From positions 7,874,001-7,938,000 of the forward strand of contig NC_072896.1 of the NCBI RefSeq assembly GCF_027943255.1: a stretch of 64,000 nt of DNA, given 5' to 3'. This document shows, piece after piece, positions 1-11,190 of the stretch. Under the pieces are notes generated by a model that worked only from the letters and a program-made list of their open reading frames with translations, was not told the DNA's origin and did not search any database. Within the stretch, counting starts at the first letter, position 1, and each line of letters starts with the position of its first letter. Source of the DNA: Anastrepha obliqua. Taxonomy: Eukaryota; Arthropoda; Insecta; Diptera; Tephritidae. A program made the position numbers and the translations under genes.

Positions 1-5
1 CAAAA

Positions 6-204
6 CCGGGTCGTTGCGATGACTTAGAACCGACTGCCGTGGGAACAAAAGAAATCACTCGTCCCCATCGTTGTTGTTGTTGTAGCAGTACCTCGTCATC
101 GTTGTTGTTATTGTTGTAGCAGTATCTTCGCCCTGTCAGTGTAGTGTAGTTTTTTTACCTCGTCATCGTCGTCTACTTCGCTTACGTCTGCGCCAGCGTC
201 TTCG
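6..204. repeat. Proximal duplication, copy 1
   Basis: This stretch matches 1771-1969 at a constant offset of 1765 bases, with no indel and only two differences that I could find (near positions 9 and 184). It begins inside the tail of a short dispersed repeat (see 1671-1815), runs through GTT-rich sequence and ends in a fragment of the gene-1 coding exon. Similarity stops sharply after position 204, where copy 2 continues into more exon-like sequence and copy 1 does not. Confidence 0.85.
150..204 (-). pseudogene. Exon fragment of the acidic secreted-protein gene (copy 1)
   Basis: The minus strand matches part of exon 2 of the gene at 2736-4094 (around 3540-3585), where that exon encodes an Asp/Glu/Ser/Ala stretch. 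No start, splice site or reading frame of useful length is kept. It is shorter than the copy at 1924-2003 and sits at the end of the 199-bp duplication. Confidence 0.65.
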
Positions 205-293
205 TCTCCGGTAACGTAATAATGCCCGAATATTCACTGATATGGTGTCAATATGCGCGTCGGAATTGTCAACCCTAACTGGCATCATAGTAT

Positions 294-445
294 AGGGTAA
301 GCCATGTAAAATTTGCTTTTTGAATCGGCCATAAAAAAAAACTAATCAATATTTTTTCAAACTTTTTTTTTTATTTTGAAGATTGAACATTGTCATTTAT
401 GAATAAAAAATAATATCGTTCAAATGACTACCACGACTGACTTTA
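294..445 (-). mobile_element. 3' end of a DD41D-type mariner
   Basis: On the minus strand this encodes the last residues of a mariner transposase (SRGSHLNDIIFYS then stop), followed by a short 3' UTR and a terminal repeat. The UTR and end (about 300-405) are nearly the same as the right end of the element at 31810-32531, so both belong to one family. Everything upstream of the C-terminus is missing. Confidence 0.75.
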
Positions 446-990
446 CAGTAGTGTAAATTGTGTAAATTTCAGACATTTTCACTTTTGCAGCAAAATTATT
501 ATCTCACGTTTAAATAAAAAAGTAAAAAATATTCAAACATTTTTCCATTTACAGTATCTAATCAACTAATATTTCTGAAAAAAATCATCAATTTTTGTCC
601 ATTGCTATGAAATGTCTTTTTCAATTATTTTTACAAGCATTTCTGCCAACATATGGTTGTCTTTTTCTTTCACATGCGCACTCAAGCATATTTAGTACTT
701 TACACACAGTTCAACTTTAACTTCGATTAACTTTTAAAGGAGTCTATTTATCGAAAAATTTTAAAAGATCTTTTTTGCAGAGGGTTAAAATTGCCATCAG
801 AATATGTGTTTTTCATAGCTATAAATTAGCATACTAGAGAAAAAAAGTTTATTCCAAAAAGTAGCAAAATCCCATGTAATTTATATGGGAAATATATCGT
901 GTTTGGGGCAAGGTTTATTCTGAATATTAATATATACATACATAATATATACATAACGGACACCCTAATATATATATATGTATATGTAAT

Positions 991-1273
991 AGACGCGTAC
1001 ACCCCTTTTGGGTGTTGGGCCGAGCTCCTCCTCCCTTTTGTGGTGTGCGTCTTGATGTTGCTTCCCAAATGAAGAGGCCTACAATTTTAAGCCGTCTCCG
1101 AATCGCTTTTTCATGGCAGAAATAAACTCAGAGGTCTGCCATTGCCTGCCGAGAGACGACCGCTATTAGAAAAAACGTTTCCTTCATTTTGGTCTTTCAC
1201 CGAGATTCGAACCTACGTTCTCTCTGAATTCCGAATGGTAGTCACGCACCAACCCATTCGGCTACGGCGGCCG
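991..1273 (-). mobile_element. tRNA-derived SINE, near full length
   Basis: Read on the minus strand it starts with a tRNA-like head (about 1273-1195) holding a box A match (GCCGAATGGGTTGGTGCGTG) and a box B match (GGTTCGAATCTCGG). A family-specific body follows and ends near the phrase CGGCC(C)AACACCC. The same unit recurs at 16741-17057 and 17351-17585 and as fragments at several other places. A SINE of this kind is transcribed by RNA polymerase III from the internal A and B boxes and moved by a LINE. Confidence 0.85.
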
Positions 1274-1339
1274 GGCTACGGTAAGCCTAATACAGTCTCA
1301 ATATATTGGTTTTCAATTTAGAGTACTGCATGATAGAGT

Positions 1340-1405
1340 GTTACCCGACCCACTTGAACCAGTTGCAGAAGTGAGGCAAGGCTGCATTCTGTCGCCCGCT
1401 CAGCC
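1340..1405 (+). mobile_element. Tiny LINE reverse-transcriptase fragment
   Basis: The plus strand reads PVAEVRQGCILSP in one frame. This is the conserved block just upstream of the catalytic YADD motif in several LINE clades. Neither side continues the protein. It lies directly beside the SINE head at 1273. Confidence 0.5.
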
Positions 1406-1670
1406 CTCACAGAGGCATCCTCTGGATCCCAGTCTTAGTAGCCAAGTCATCTAACACTCATCTAACACCCTTCGCCCTCTGGACCCAACAACCTGTTGAA
1501 ACATGAAGTTTCCTGGGCCTAGCGTTAGATGAGCTAGGCGAAGACGACCGGTAATTTACATTGCACTGACAGGGTTTGTTGCTACAACCACAACAAGTGA
1601 ACAAGTCTGGAAACTTAGGAATAGGGCGGATGTCAGTTGGCGCGTTGTCGTGATGGAAAAAGAAAACCAC

Positions 1671-1815
1671 TTGTTGTCGTTGTTGTTATTGTAGCAGCAA
1701 CATAAACATTCATATACGATACATGTACGGGGAATGCTGCCGAAGTGACAGTCCTTGGCCGAATATAAATCCGTGTCGTTGCGATGACTTAGAACCGACT
1801 GCCGTGGGAACAAAA
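1671..1815 (+). mobile_element. Short non-coding repeat beginning in a GTT tract
   Basis: The unit starts with GTTGTTGTTATTGTAGCAGC, has a partly palindromic CATTC...GGGGAATG block (about 1708-1737), then the phrase GTGACAGTCCTTGGCCG, and ends near GAACCGACTGCCGTGGGAAC. Related copies occur at 5866-5980 (minus), 20514-20655 and 27505-27635, plus the tail at 1-45. There is no coding capacity. I do not know its autonomous partner. Confidence 0.7.
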
Positions 1816-1969
1816 GAAATCACTCGTCCCCATCGTTGTTGTTGTTGTAGCAGTACCTCGTCATCGTTGTTGTTATTGTTGTAGCAGTATCTTCGCCCTG
1901 TCAGTGTAGTGTAGTTTTTTTACCTCGTCATCGTCGTCTACTTCGCTTGCGTCTGCGCCAGCGTCTTCG
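1771..1969. repeat. Proximal duplication, copy 2
   Basis: Partner of 6-204 at an offset of 1765 bases and almost identical to it. Here the unit is joined on its left to a fuller copy of the GTT-anchored repeat and on its right to a longer piece of gene-1 exon. This copy therefore looks closer to the source arrangement. Confidence 0.85.
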
Positions 1970-2003
1970 TTGGTTGGTGTTGTTTTTATGAATTGTGGTA
2001 TCG
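1924..2003 (-). pseudogene. Exon fragment of the acidic secreted-protein gene (copy 2)
   Basis: Positions 1935-2003 align without gaps to 3551-3619 in exon 2 of the minus-strand gene at 2736-4094, with about four mismatches in 69 bases. The fragment would encode a piece equivalent to IPQ(L/F)IKTTPTNEDA, preceded by Asp codons. It has no splice sites and no start, so it is a broken piece of exon in the direct 3' flank of its parent. Confidence 0.75.
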
Positions 2004-2011
2004 AGAAAATC

Positions 2012-2735
2012 ACTCGACTTCCTCAATTCAAACGAATGCCAAACACAAAGAAAAGTCCCATCTGACTGAAACTTGGTATGTGTTTTTCCAAGAGATGCTA
2101 CAAACTAAACATAACCTCGATGGGTGCCAGTAGTGCCCTCTCTCTGGCTTTGCACAAACTTTTCAAACGACCCTCGTACTTACGTGTGCATGCAATTATT
2201 ATATATTTTATTATCAGACCAGCATTAAAACAAATTATTTATAAAAATGCGTATTTTATTAGGCAACGATTTTATTGTACGTATTTATGTATGTGTGTTT
2301 GTATAATTTGTTTGGTATTTACCTAATTTACGTATTATGTTATTGACCCTACGGTATTGTATATTTTTGGCAAAGTTTATCAAATTTTATTTGGTTTTTG
2401 GGTTTTAAAATTATAAAACCCATCGTTTTCGCATTTGAAAGTGTATTAAGCGCAAACAGTTTTTGGTACTTAGAATAAATTATTAATACTTTATTTACAT
2501 AGGTAGAACTTACGGCACAATGCTTACACATAAACACATATTCAGCTTTTGATTTTGTTTTCATTGTTCTCATTTTTGTATTTTTCTTTGTTTTGTTTGG
2601 CGCTTATCATAATTAGGTATTCGTGTTAAATTAAAATTTAGTTTTCTTATCATTACTTTTATTATTATTAAAAATATTTTTTTTTTTTGTATTTTTTTTT
2701 TTTTTGTTTTAATTTTGCTTCCTTCTTATCACTTC
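2012..2735. other. AT-rich 3' flank of gene 1
   Basis: No gene is recognised. The part next to 2735 holds long T tracts on the plus strand (A tracts in the transcript) and a candidate polyadenylation signal at 2658-2663. The remainder is AT-rich spacer. Confidence 0.5.
2658..2663 (-). promoter_or_regulatory. Candidate polyadenylation signal of gene 1
   Basis: AATAAA on the minus strand, 73 bases downstream of the stop codon at 2736-2738. Other A-rich hexamers lie nearby, so the site actually used is not certain. Confidence 0.45.
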
Positions 2736-4094
2736 TCAATTTAATTCAATTTCTATGGAAGATATATTTTTGTACAGTGGTAAAAACTTTGACAAAGCTG
2801 TCACTTGACTACTAATATTCGTCGCTGCTTTGAATTCTTCATACCACTCCACCATTGTTTCATCCAACTTCCGTTCATGCGGCAACAGTCTATCCACATA
2901 TTTACCCACTATCGACTCAAATAATTTTGAAAATTCCACAAAACGTTTCTGCATATCCAACTCGATCTGCAACACACCCGCCTTCTTCAGCGCATTGTCA
3001 ATAATCACATTTTCCGCTGTCGGTTGCTTTATGCGCGTCGTATTATGTTGATCCACAAATGATTCGAAATTTCTCGCCATCAACGTTTTCATTCCGAACA
3101 GCGCGAATTGTGTAGGAAAATCTTTACCTTTGTCAATCTTGAGGGCTTCTCTCACACCCTCTATGAATGAGGCGCAGCTCTTTTTCACCGTCTCCATTGT
3201 CGCACATTTCACCATCTCAATTGTATCGTCTTGTAAAAACTGGTTGACGACCGATCTCTGTTGCTCCAATGCATAATCAATCAACTGTGTGAATTCGCGC
3301 ATCATTATAGACGCAAGCCGATCGCGCCCGCGTAGCTTAAGTAGAGGAGCTTCGGATGCTTCAGCATTACTTTCGCCAACACCAATGTATTCTCCAGCGA
3401 AGTCGGCGCTGCCCCCTTCACCAACATCAACACTACCACCACTGCCCTCGTCGAATACATTCGCTTCGCCATCGTCATCGCCATCGTGATCACCAACACC
3501 GCCATCGTCCCCGTCCCTGTTGACTTCGTCGCTATCGCAATCGTCACCGGCGTCTACTTCGCTTACGTCTGCGCTAGCGTCTTCGTTGGTTGGCGTTGTT
3601 TTTATTAATTGTGGTATCGTTTTCTTTGTCACTTCGCTTCTCTCCTCATCGGCTTCGTACGTTTCAACTATTGCTTCATCGGGATCATGATCGTCATTGT
3701 CGTTAATATCCAATGCTGTCGCCACGGAACGCTCCGTGCTACTACTACTGGTGCTGATGTCTTTTGCATTAACTGGTGGTTGCGTTGATTCCGTTGCGAC
3801 CAACTAAATAGTAAAGTAAATAGATGGATGTTTTGATTAATAGACACATATGCACATAAACTATACTATACATTATGGTTGTTGGTTTTTTTTGTCGTTT
3901 TTGTATTTTTTTTTTTTTTGTTTTTTTGTTTTGTTTTTGCTACTTGTTTAGTTTGCATGTAGTTTAAGGTCAGATTTGTTTATAAATATAATAGGAAAGT
4001 GTATAGTGGGAAAGTGACACGGACTCACCTGTGCTAAGAGTAATGCGGTGAGCAGCAGCAGCAGCAGCAGAGGCAGCATCGCTTTCTTCCACAT
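2736..4094 (-). CDS. Secreted acidic protein of unknown function (two exons)
   Basis: Exon 1 is 4094-4029 and exon 2 is 3803-2736, with a phase-0 intron that starts GTGAGT and ends TTTAG. The spliced frame gives 377 residues. Exon 1 is almost entirely a signal peptide: MWKKAM, a run of leucines, then ALLLAQ. Residues about 50-165 are dominated by Asp, Glu, Gly and Ser. From about 175 to the end the protein becomes a mixed, helix-prone domain with few cysteines and N-glycosylation sequons near the C-terminus (NTT, NISS). I do not recognise the family. The start is fixed by the signal peptide, the splice sites and the promoter at 4144-4176. Pieces of exon 2 have been copied to 150-204 and 1924-2003. 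The gene at 13734-14316 has the same exon plan. An extracellular, perhaps tissue-restricted product is inferred. Confidence 0.85.
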
Positions 4095-4143
4095 TCTCTC
4101 AGCGAAAAAATGCTATACCACACACCAATGACTGAGATGCAAC

Positions 4144-4176
4144 TGAAATTGTTTATCATGTCTATAGTCTTTTATA
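4144..4176 (-). promoter_or_regulatory. TATA box and initiator of gene 1
   Basis: The minus strand has TATAAAAG at 4176-4169 and a consensus insect initiator TCAGTT at 4146-4141. The initiator A (4144) lies 32 bases from the first T of the TATA box, the usual spacing. This predicts a 50-base 5' UTR before the ATG at 4094. Downstream promoter motifs were not checked. Confidence 0.75.
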
Positions 4177-4179
4177 CAT

Positions 4180-5865
4180 TACACTTAATAAAAGAGAAAT
4201 TGCAATATCTCTTTGATTTGTTTTGTATGTTTTGATATTTTCACACCCTACACGCAACAAATGGAGGAGTATTAGTTTTTCGGAAAGAATATGTGTGGAG
4301 TTTGTGCAATTGCGTGAACGGAAATTGTGCACTTTTAGAGATATTTTAAAGGCGCTCAGTTGAATGAGATTACAATCCAAAAAGGAGAATGATGTTTAAA
4401 TTTATTGAGAGGACTTCGAGATTGTTAGTTTTTTAGGATCATTTTAAGAAATGCAAGTGAAACGGATACGATATGGAAACTAAAATTCAAAAAATATAAG
4501 AATAGAAAGGGCATCTCAAATAGATGAAGAAACGCGTATTTGTTATAAAAAAACAAAATAGTTTAATGATATCATGCAATTATGCGCACAACGAATAAGT
4601 AAAGCTTCTGTAAGCAGCATAGAGCTATGAAAATGTTTATTTTTTTGTTATAATATTATTTTTTAAATATATTTTGCATTAATATTTCAGTGAATTTTTT
4701 AAATTTTTTATCCTTTTTGTATAAAAAATATGAGTTTTGAAGCATGTACAAAATATATTTATGTTAAAAAATTATATACAATAAAAAAATACTAGTTTTT
4801 CTCTTCACAAGAAAAAACTATATAGAAAAAAAATCTGCATCCTATTAAAAATGTTAGTTTGTTGTTCAATAAACGTTTCCCTTCTTACTTTTTTCGCCTT
4901 GTTAGACCAACAACCTTAAAAAAATTCACATCTAGTATTAATTACCATTACAGAGTGCTGACATGAAAATTATTTGTAAATATTCGAAAAAATTGAAGAA
5001 TTTTACAGTAGATATTTTTATTTAAAAGCACTAAATAAATGATAAAATGAGAGATTTACAAATATGGTTCCAGTCGCAAATGTTTCCATTTATAAAACAA
5101 GTTAAAAAAGCATAATAAAAATGTGTTTCAAAATTATTGAGAAAACGAATTTAAAAACTGGCATGGTAAATATTGGTAACGTTATTAAATACTAAAATAA
5201 GAAGTAAATATATTTTTTAAACAAAAAATGCAACAACACACAGATACGAAAAATGTTTCAAATAATCCTCACTTTTACTCAAAAAAAAAAAAAATAATTT
5301 AAATGAATAAATTGCGCGTACACTTCTGTTAAGCTGTTAAGTGTTTGACCGAATTTTCACTGAACAATATAGCCCTATATTCGACACTAGTAATAAAATA
5401 TGTATGAGCTTTTTGATTTATATATATTTTTTGCTTTTGCTTTTATATATTTTAATTCAAGATTTTTAAAATTACATAAACCTTACACCAAAAGTACTAT
5501 TCTTCAAAACTAAAAATTTAATTGATATAAAAAAACATTATCAGTATGCAAAAAATCCTCAATAATTTGATAAATTAAATGCTAGAAATTTCTTTTTATA
5601 ACAATATAAAATTGAACTGAATAATTTGGTGAATTAAACTGCAGAAATTTTTAAATTTAACAACAATTTCATCAATAAAGGCAATTTTCTGACTAATGAC
5701 ACAGCCATTCATATTTTTCGACCCAATCGTAAGTTCCATCTAGACAAATAGTATTCCCCTAAATGCAAATGCAACACGAACACAAATTTGTCCACATTGT
5801 TTTTCTTGCGCAGACACAATTACACACATATAAGCGTCCAGATTTAAGGAATAACGTGCATTCAC
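4180..5865. other. AT-rich spacer upstream of gene 1
   Basis: No gene is recognised. The stretch is very AT-rich with short A and T runs. The only identifiable piece is a 3' SINE fragment at 5311-5352. Confidence 0.5.
5311..5352 (-). mobile_element. 3' fragment of the tRNA-derived SINE
   Basis: It matches only the 3' end of the SINE body (phrases GCGCGTACACTTCTGTTA and TGTTTGACCGA, as at 7061-7095). A small internal duplication, TTAAGCTGTTAAG, interrupts it. The rest of the element is absent. Confidence 0.6.
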
Positions 5866-5980
5866 AGTCGATTCTGTGTTATCGGAACGACCTGGATTTA
5901 TATCCCACCAAGGACTGTCACTCCAGCAGCATTCCCCAAGCATGTATGGGGAATGTTTAGGCGGCTACAACAACAATGGA
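5866..5980 (-). mobile_element. GTT-anchored short repeat
   Basis: Reverse-orientation copy of the family at 1671-1815. It contains the clearest version of the internal palindrome (5929-5954, CATTCCCC...GGGGAATG around a short centre). The right edge falls in an ACAACAACAA tract, which is the GTT tract on the other strand. Confidence 0.7.
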
Positions 5981-5984
5981 ATAA

Positions 5985-7059
5985 CGCGAAAACAGTAACG
6001 GAATTGCCGCAAAATAATAAATAGCGCATTGAGAACTAAACGAATTGAAATACGAGTTAAAATTTTACTCCAACTCAGAATAATTTCCGTTCAATTACAC
6101 ATTAGCAGATACTTTAAAACGTTTTCGTTCAAATACACATTTTTTAATCACTAAATATTATTTTAAACGCAACAACGTTTCGCAGCAAACTTTTTTTTTG
6201 TTCTAGAGTAACTGCACACTCATTCCTGCACAATATTTTGCCACTATTTCGATAAGAAAAGAAATATATTCGAAAAAACGGTCCTCAGCAATAGAAAATC
6301 GCTGCATATTCACCTGACCGATAATAAAATTCAACATATCTTTATTTCTGTACACACTCACGCTAAGCAATTTTTATTTACTTCACTTCTCGTTAATGTA
6401 ATATATATATATTTGAAATTATTTTATATTTATAAATTCATATGTTTTAATATATTTTCTTATGCTCTTCCTTTAGCTCCCCACCGTCGTAGTGCGCCTC
6501 ATATTCGCACTTGACCGCACCGATTTGCGAACTTGTTTTTAATTGGAATCAATTGCTTGCATTTTCAACACCCAATTACATACATATTTTCATACATAAA
6601 AATCACACGCGTTCTTAAATACATACTTATATGAGTACATATGTACACTTGACGACATGTGATTAGCAACACGAGAAGCTGGCTGCAAAACTCAACTGCG
6701 AAATGTGAAGTTTTGAGAATCCAGTCTGTGGGAGAGCGAAAATGTTAATTGAGCATCATATTTAAAGAATCAATTCACACCACACATTCACATTCACACA
6801 ACATTTACGTACATGCGGACATAAATAGTGTATTTAATTTTGGTTTGTGTGTTATTGTTGTTGCCTTTCGACGAGTACTATGCGTGCGTTTAAAAATATA
6901 TCTAGCTATGTGAATTAATTCACACATTTCGAACTTGAGGAGAAGCGTTGCTTTCAGGGGTTTTTGGGCAGAACTTAAAAATTCATACCAAATCTCAATG
7001 AACTTAAACGTCTCTTATTTTACCCCCACAACGGCACTTTCAGCTACATAAATTAATAA
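5985..7059. other. Spacer without recognised features
   Basis: AT-rich DNA. Scattered short open frames show no protein signature, and I could not relate this stretch to another part of the window. Confidence 0.4.
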
Positions 7060-7262
7060 TTGGCGCGTACACTTCTGTTGAGTGTTTGACCGAGCTCCTC
7101 CTCCTAGTTGTGGCGTGCATCTTGATATGGGAGGACGAACCTATAGCTTTAAGCCGACTCCAAACGACAAATCGTTTCATATGAGGAGCTTTTTCCTGGA
7201 AGTAATACATTCGCAGATTTTCCATTGCCTGCGAGGGGCGACCGCTATTAGAAAAACGTGTT
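7060..7262 (-). mobile_element. tRNA-derived SINE, head missing
   Basis: Minus-orientation copy that keeps the body and 3' end but stops at the phrase equivalent to CTAATAGCGGTCGCCCC, before the A and B boxes. It is therefore 5' truncated, as expected of LINE-driven insertion. It is more diverged than the copy at 991-1273. Confidence 0.8.
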
Positions 7263-8034
7263 TATCATATTGCTGTTTCATGCACAGAGTGCTACATATG
7301 TACATATTTCTTGAAAATATCGACCCGGCTACTCTTTTATGTTCTGTGGTGTATGCAAGTATGCAAAATACAATGTATGTACTTATATGAACGCACACTC
7401 TGAGTAACTTTCAATGGAAAAATAATGCTCCTCTGCAATACTTTCAGTTGCGTTTTGGGATAGCTTCTCTTTATATCTCAATGAATTCTTTATATTTACG
7501 ACATCAAGGCATTCATAACAACTCCATAATACGTACATTTTTATGCATGTTAATATGTATATATGTATGTATATGTACATATTACTAGTATGCATATGTG
7601 TTTAAGTACACGGAATGGTTGTTATATATAACTTAATCGATAACAGCAATTTTATATTTACTTATTACAATATATGTCAGTCCCGTGGTCCCGAGATAAA
7701 GTCGCGAACTGGAACTGATTGTAGCTGTATTAGAATAATGTTAATTATATTAGTTGTGTCATTTTTGCTGATTTGGAATTGTAAAAACCAATTCATTTAT
7801 TTGAGATGCAATCAGTAGGGCAGTTGTGCTATTAATTATTCAGATTTATTTAATTTTGTTTTTGCTAAATAGCTTCCACTTTATTAAAGGTGAGATGAAT
7901 AAACACAGCTAACATTACTTGCAATCCGTTATTCGAGATTACTATAATATAATATTTTATTAAGTGATGGCTCTAACCGCAATCTCCCAAGTAAACAACG
8001 AGAGTGTTAAAACCCAATAACAAATGTTGTGTTG

Positions 8035-8217
8035 CATGGTGAAACGGTTTTTAGAGATGTACTTCCTAGCAGGCCGTTATTCAACTCTGAGCGAATTTGA
8101 CAGGTATTCCGACGTCATTCTTTTTGTTTTTCACTAAGCTAAAGCTAAATTTTCAGAAACACAAAACGAATGACGTGGAATCCAAAGTTTCCCTCAAAAA
8201 GATTTTTTTTTCACCAT
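8035..8217. repeat. Short repeat with ATGGTGAAA / TTTCACCAT ends
   Basis: The left end reads CATGGTGAAACGGTTTTTAG and the right end TTTTTCACCATA, so the ends form a short inverted repeat. The interior has the family phrase CTCTGAGCGAATTTGACAG. Longer relatives are at 37537-37804 and 62007-62323, a partial one at 50387-50575 and a reversed one at 57960-58230. There is no coding capacity, and this copy has an internal deletion. Confidence 0.6.
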
Positions 8218-8219
8218 AC

Positions 8220-10420
8220 CTACCGAACAAACCTGGTATCTATTATCCTTGGTCGTGTTCTAACTCCTTGAATTAGTCATACACGCACACATTCTGATAA
8301 ATCTCTAGGCTTGTTTCCGCCTTTGGGATACTAGCATCACAACTAGTTTCCTTTCTATTTCCTTAGTAATTCTACGCTATGCTAAATTAATGTATCTTCT
8401 CCCTTTCGTTGCCTTGAAACCCCTTATGCACTTTACCGCGTTTTGTACATCCAAATATGTCTACTTCGTTACAAGTCAATGGCTTATATATTTTTCATAT
8501 GCATACATATGTACATATGTAACTACATATATAAGAGTTCATCTGTTGTTACTAACTAATTTGAATTTTAAATTCCCGCAACAGCTTTGTTATTGTTATT
8601 CTAATAAAAAAATATTTTTCTGCGCCCACATGTTAATTATTTTGTATTTTATTCTTATGATAACTTTCATAACTACATATAAGTGATTTTTCCTCCCTTG
8701 CAAATCAATTAAAATATACAAAGTAATTTAAAAAATGTTGTGTTGTATTACTGTTTATGAAGAGTATTAGTAAAGGTCACTCTTGGAGAGAAAACACGTG
8801 CGGCATATAATTGTTCTCAAAATTCTAGCACCAACAATAACGACAGCTACACTTGGATACGTTTGTTTCTACGAGAGCTATGGGGAAGTTGGGCTGTCGA
8901 ATTATTAAGTAGTGAGCTCAACACCCGAAAACCTTAAACATTACATTTAGTTCTTTACTTGCATATAGCAGTCGCCCGTCTGTGGCCAATATCATTTGTT
9001 TTTCAAAGTTTGTATAAAACTCATTTAGGCCTAAAACTGAAGGGGAAATTTAACCTACACCAACAACAATTTTAGCTTAATCTGACTCAAATTCGACATT
9101 TGGAACAAGGCTGGAAAACAGGTTGTCATTCTCATTAGAAGTTCCTTCGAAAAAAAATTTTACATGCCGCTCACTTACTTCAATAATGCCGTAACTCAAA
9201 GAACCAAAATCTCGAGAAATATGTACATGTGCAAATGCCTCCCTGTGGAAAATTAAATACTTATTTGCATCTAAAAAGGTACTGTTACCGCGATGAATCT
9301 CTTACACAGCTCAAAAGCAGTGCGGTCATTTCAGTATACTTATTTAAAAAATATGTTTTCTCCTTTTTAAAAAAAATTTCACAATCGGAAAACAAGTTTT
9401 TTTTTTCAGAAAGTATTTAGTGTAGCGGCATTTTTTTTCTATTTTGCCCTTAAGAGGCACACGAATGAATTTCAATGATATTAATAGCTATTTTTAATAT
9501 ATATTTTTAAGCTATTTTTAAATAATTCTCAATAAATATTTATTTACAATAATGTATATCTGTCTTATCTTATGGTTATACATTGCGATAACCCAAAAAT
9601 ATATATATTTGTTTTATTGATGTTATTTCCTAAATTTGTTCTATGACCAAAAATAGAGGACACAAATTTAATTTTTTTTTTTAATATTTTTAACCCGTGT
9701 CGCCAACGCTTCGAAAATTAATTTTCCGTAAATCTGGTTTAACATGTTTACAGATCGATATTATTTAACCTCTTCTTTTATTTTCCCTTCACAAATGTCT
9801 AAACAAATTTACCATATGCCGTATTAAAAAAATATTGTCTTATTGAAACTATTTATTATGCACTCGTAGGTTTGCCATTGCCTGCCGAGCAGCAACCGAC
9901 ACTCAACAAAAAAAGCCTCTTATACCAAAATATTATGAATTTAAATCACACTACAAATATATGTAAATACATATACACCTTTTACATCGCGTCGGAGAGA
10001 ATACAGAACCGCTATCCTGCTCCTACTAGATTTGGCAGCATGAGTCTGACGTGATATTATAATATTTTTATTGATTTTATATTTGCAGTGTTTTTCACTT
10101 TTATTGTTATTCACGAGCAAACTTCCCCTACAACGCCGTTCTCTTTTTTTTTATTGTCACGTCACAGCCAGAATTGCTCTCACGGTTGTCCTAATCTTGT
10201 AATCTAACATTCTTGTCCTCACATACACCGCGAAGTATACCTAACGGTAGTTCGCGGAAGGAGGAAAACGGTGCAGGGGTGGGTGAAACGGCTCACTGCA
10301 GTAAAAACCAGCATGCTTACATATTGGTGTACATATATGTAGATATTTCGAATATGCATGCAGGCATTTAGAATTAGAAGCTATACTCGTAAATTATAAT
10401 TACATATTGTATAAATATTC
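8220..10420. other. Spacer without a gene
   Basis: AT-rich DNA. The only assigned piece is a SINE scrap of about 35 bases at 9866-9901 (minus), matching the phrase TTTGCCATTGCCTGCCGAG. Nothing else is recognised. Confidence 0.4.
9866..9901 (-). mobile_element. SINE body fragment
   Basis: A short match to the mid-body of the tRNA-derived SINE (TTTGCCATTGCCTGCCGAG), followed by diverged sequence. Head and tail are absent. Confidence 0.5.
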
Positions 10421-10424
10421 ATTA

Positions 10425-11190
10425 ATTCTTCGTCATTTTACTTGCAAACCAAAAAATGTTACATTAGAAGAAATAAAACAATGCATATGTAAGAGAACTG
10501 ATCCTAAGAAGTCGCCAGGATACGACCTAATAACTGGAACAATTTTAAGAGAACTCCCACAGAAGGGGCTTATCTATATAAGGAACTTGTTCAATCAAAT
10601 CTTGAACTGAAATATTTCCGAAAAGTATGGAAAATTGCTCAAATTATCGCAATACCAAAACCATGCAAAGATCCTACGCAAGTAACTTCGTACAGACCTA
10701 TAAGCATACTACCAGTATTATCAAAAATTTTTGAAAAGTTACTTTTTGACAGAATCGATCCCATTATACAAAAGGACAAAATAATACCTTGCCACCAATT
10801 CGGATTCAGGCAAAAACATTCCACCATCCAACAAGTTCACAGAGTTACAAACAAAATTTTTGAAGACATCGATAAAAAACGAACGTGTGAAGCAGTATAT
10901 CTCGACGTAGCCAAAGCTTTGGACACAGTATTGCACGCAGGACTTCTACAAAAACTCTTGACTTATTTACCAACAGACTACTACGAACTAATGAAAAGTT
11001 ATATAACTGGAAGACAATTTTATGTAAAATTCGAAGATAAGTATTCTGATATACTAACAATGGAAGCAGGTGTACCGCAAGGTAGTGTCCTTGGGCCGCT
11101 TCTTTACCTTCTTTACACAGCTGATATCCCTACACCGGCAACTAAGAATTCTCTAATAGCAACATTTGCAGACGACACTGCTAACATGGC
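10425..11190 (+). mobile_element. Jockey-type LINE ORF2 relic, reverse transcriptase
   Basis: Frames in succession read KKSPGYDLITGTILRELP, then TSYRPISILPVLSKIFEKLL, FGFRQKHST, VYLDVAKALDTV, GVPQGSVLGPLLYLLYTADIP and FADDTA, i.e. reverse-transcriptase blocks in the correct order, including the catalytic FADD. A frameshift and a stop separate the first block from the rest (about 10608-10640). The endonuclease and the 5' end are missing. The protein breaks off after FADDTA at about 11190, and its C-terminal part reappears at 11765-12188. Confidence 0.85.

Noticed and set aside
2830..3489. Plus-strand frames antisense to the acidic protein gene
   Set aside because: The minus strand has the signal peptide, splice sites and promoter; these frames are its shadow.
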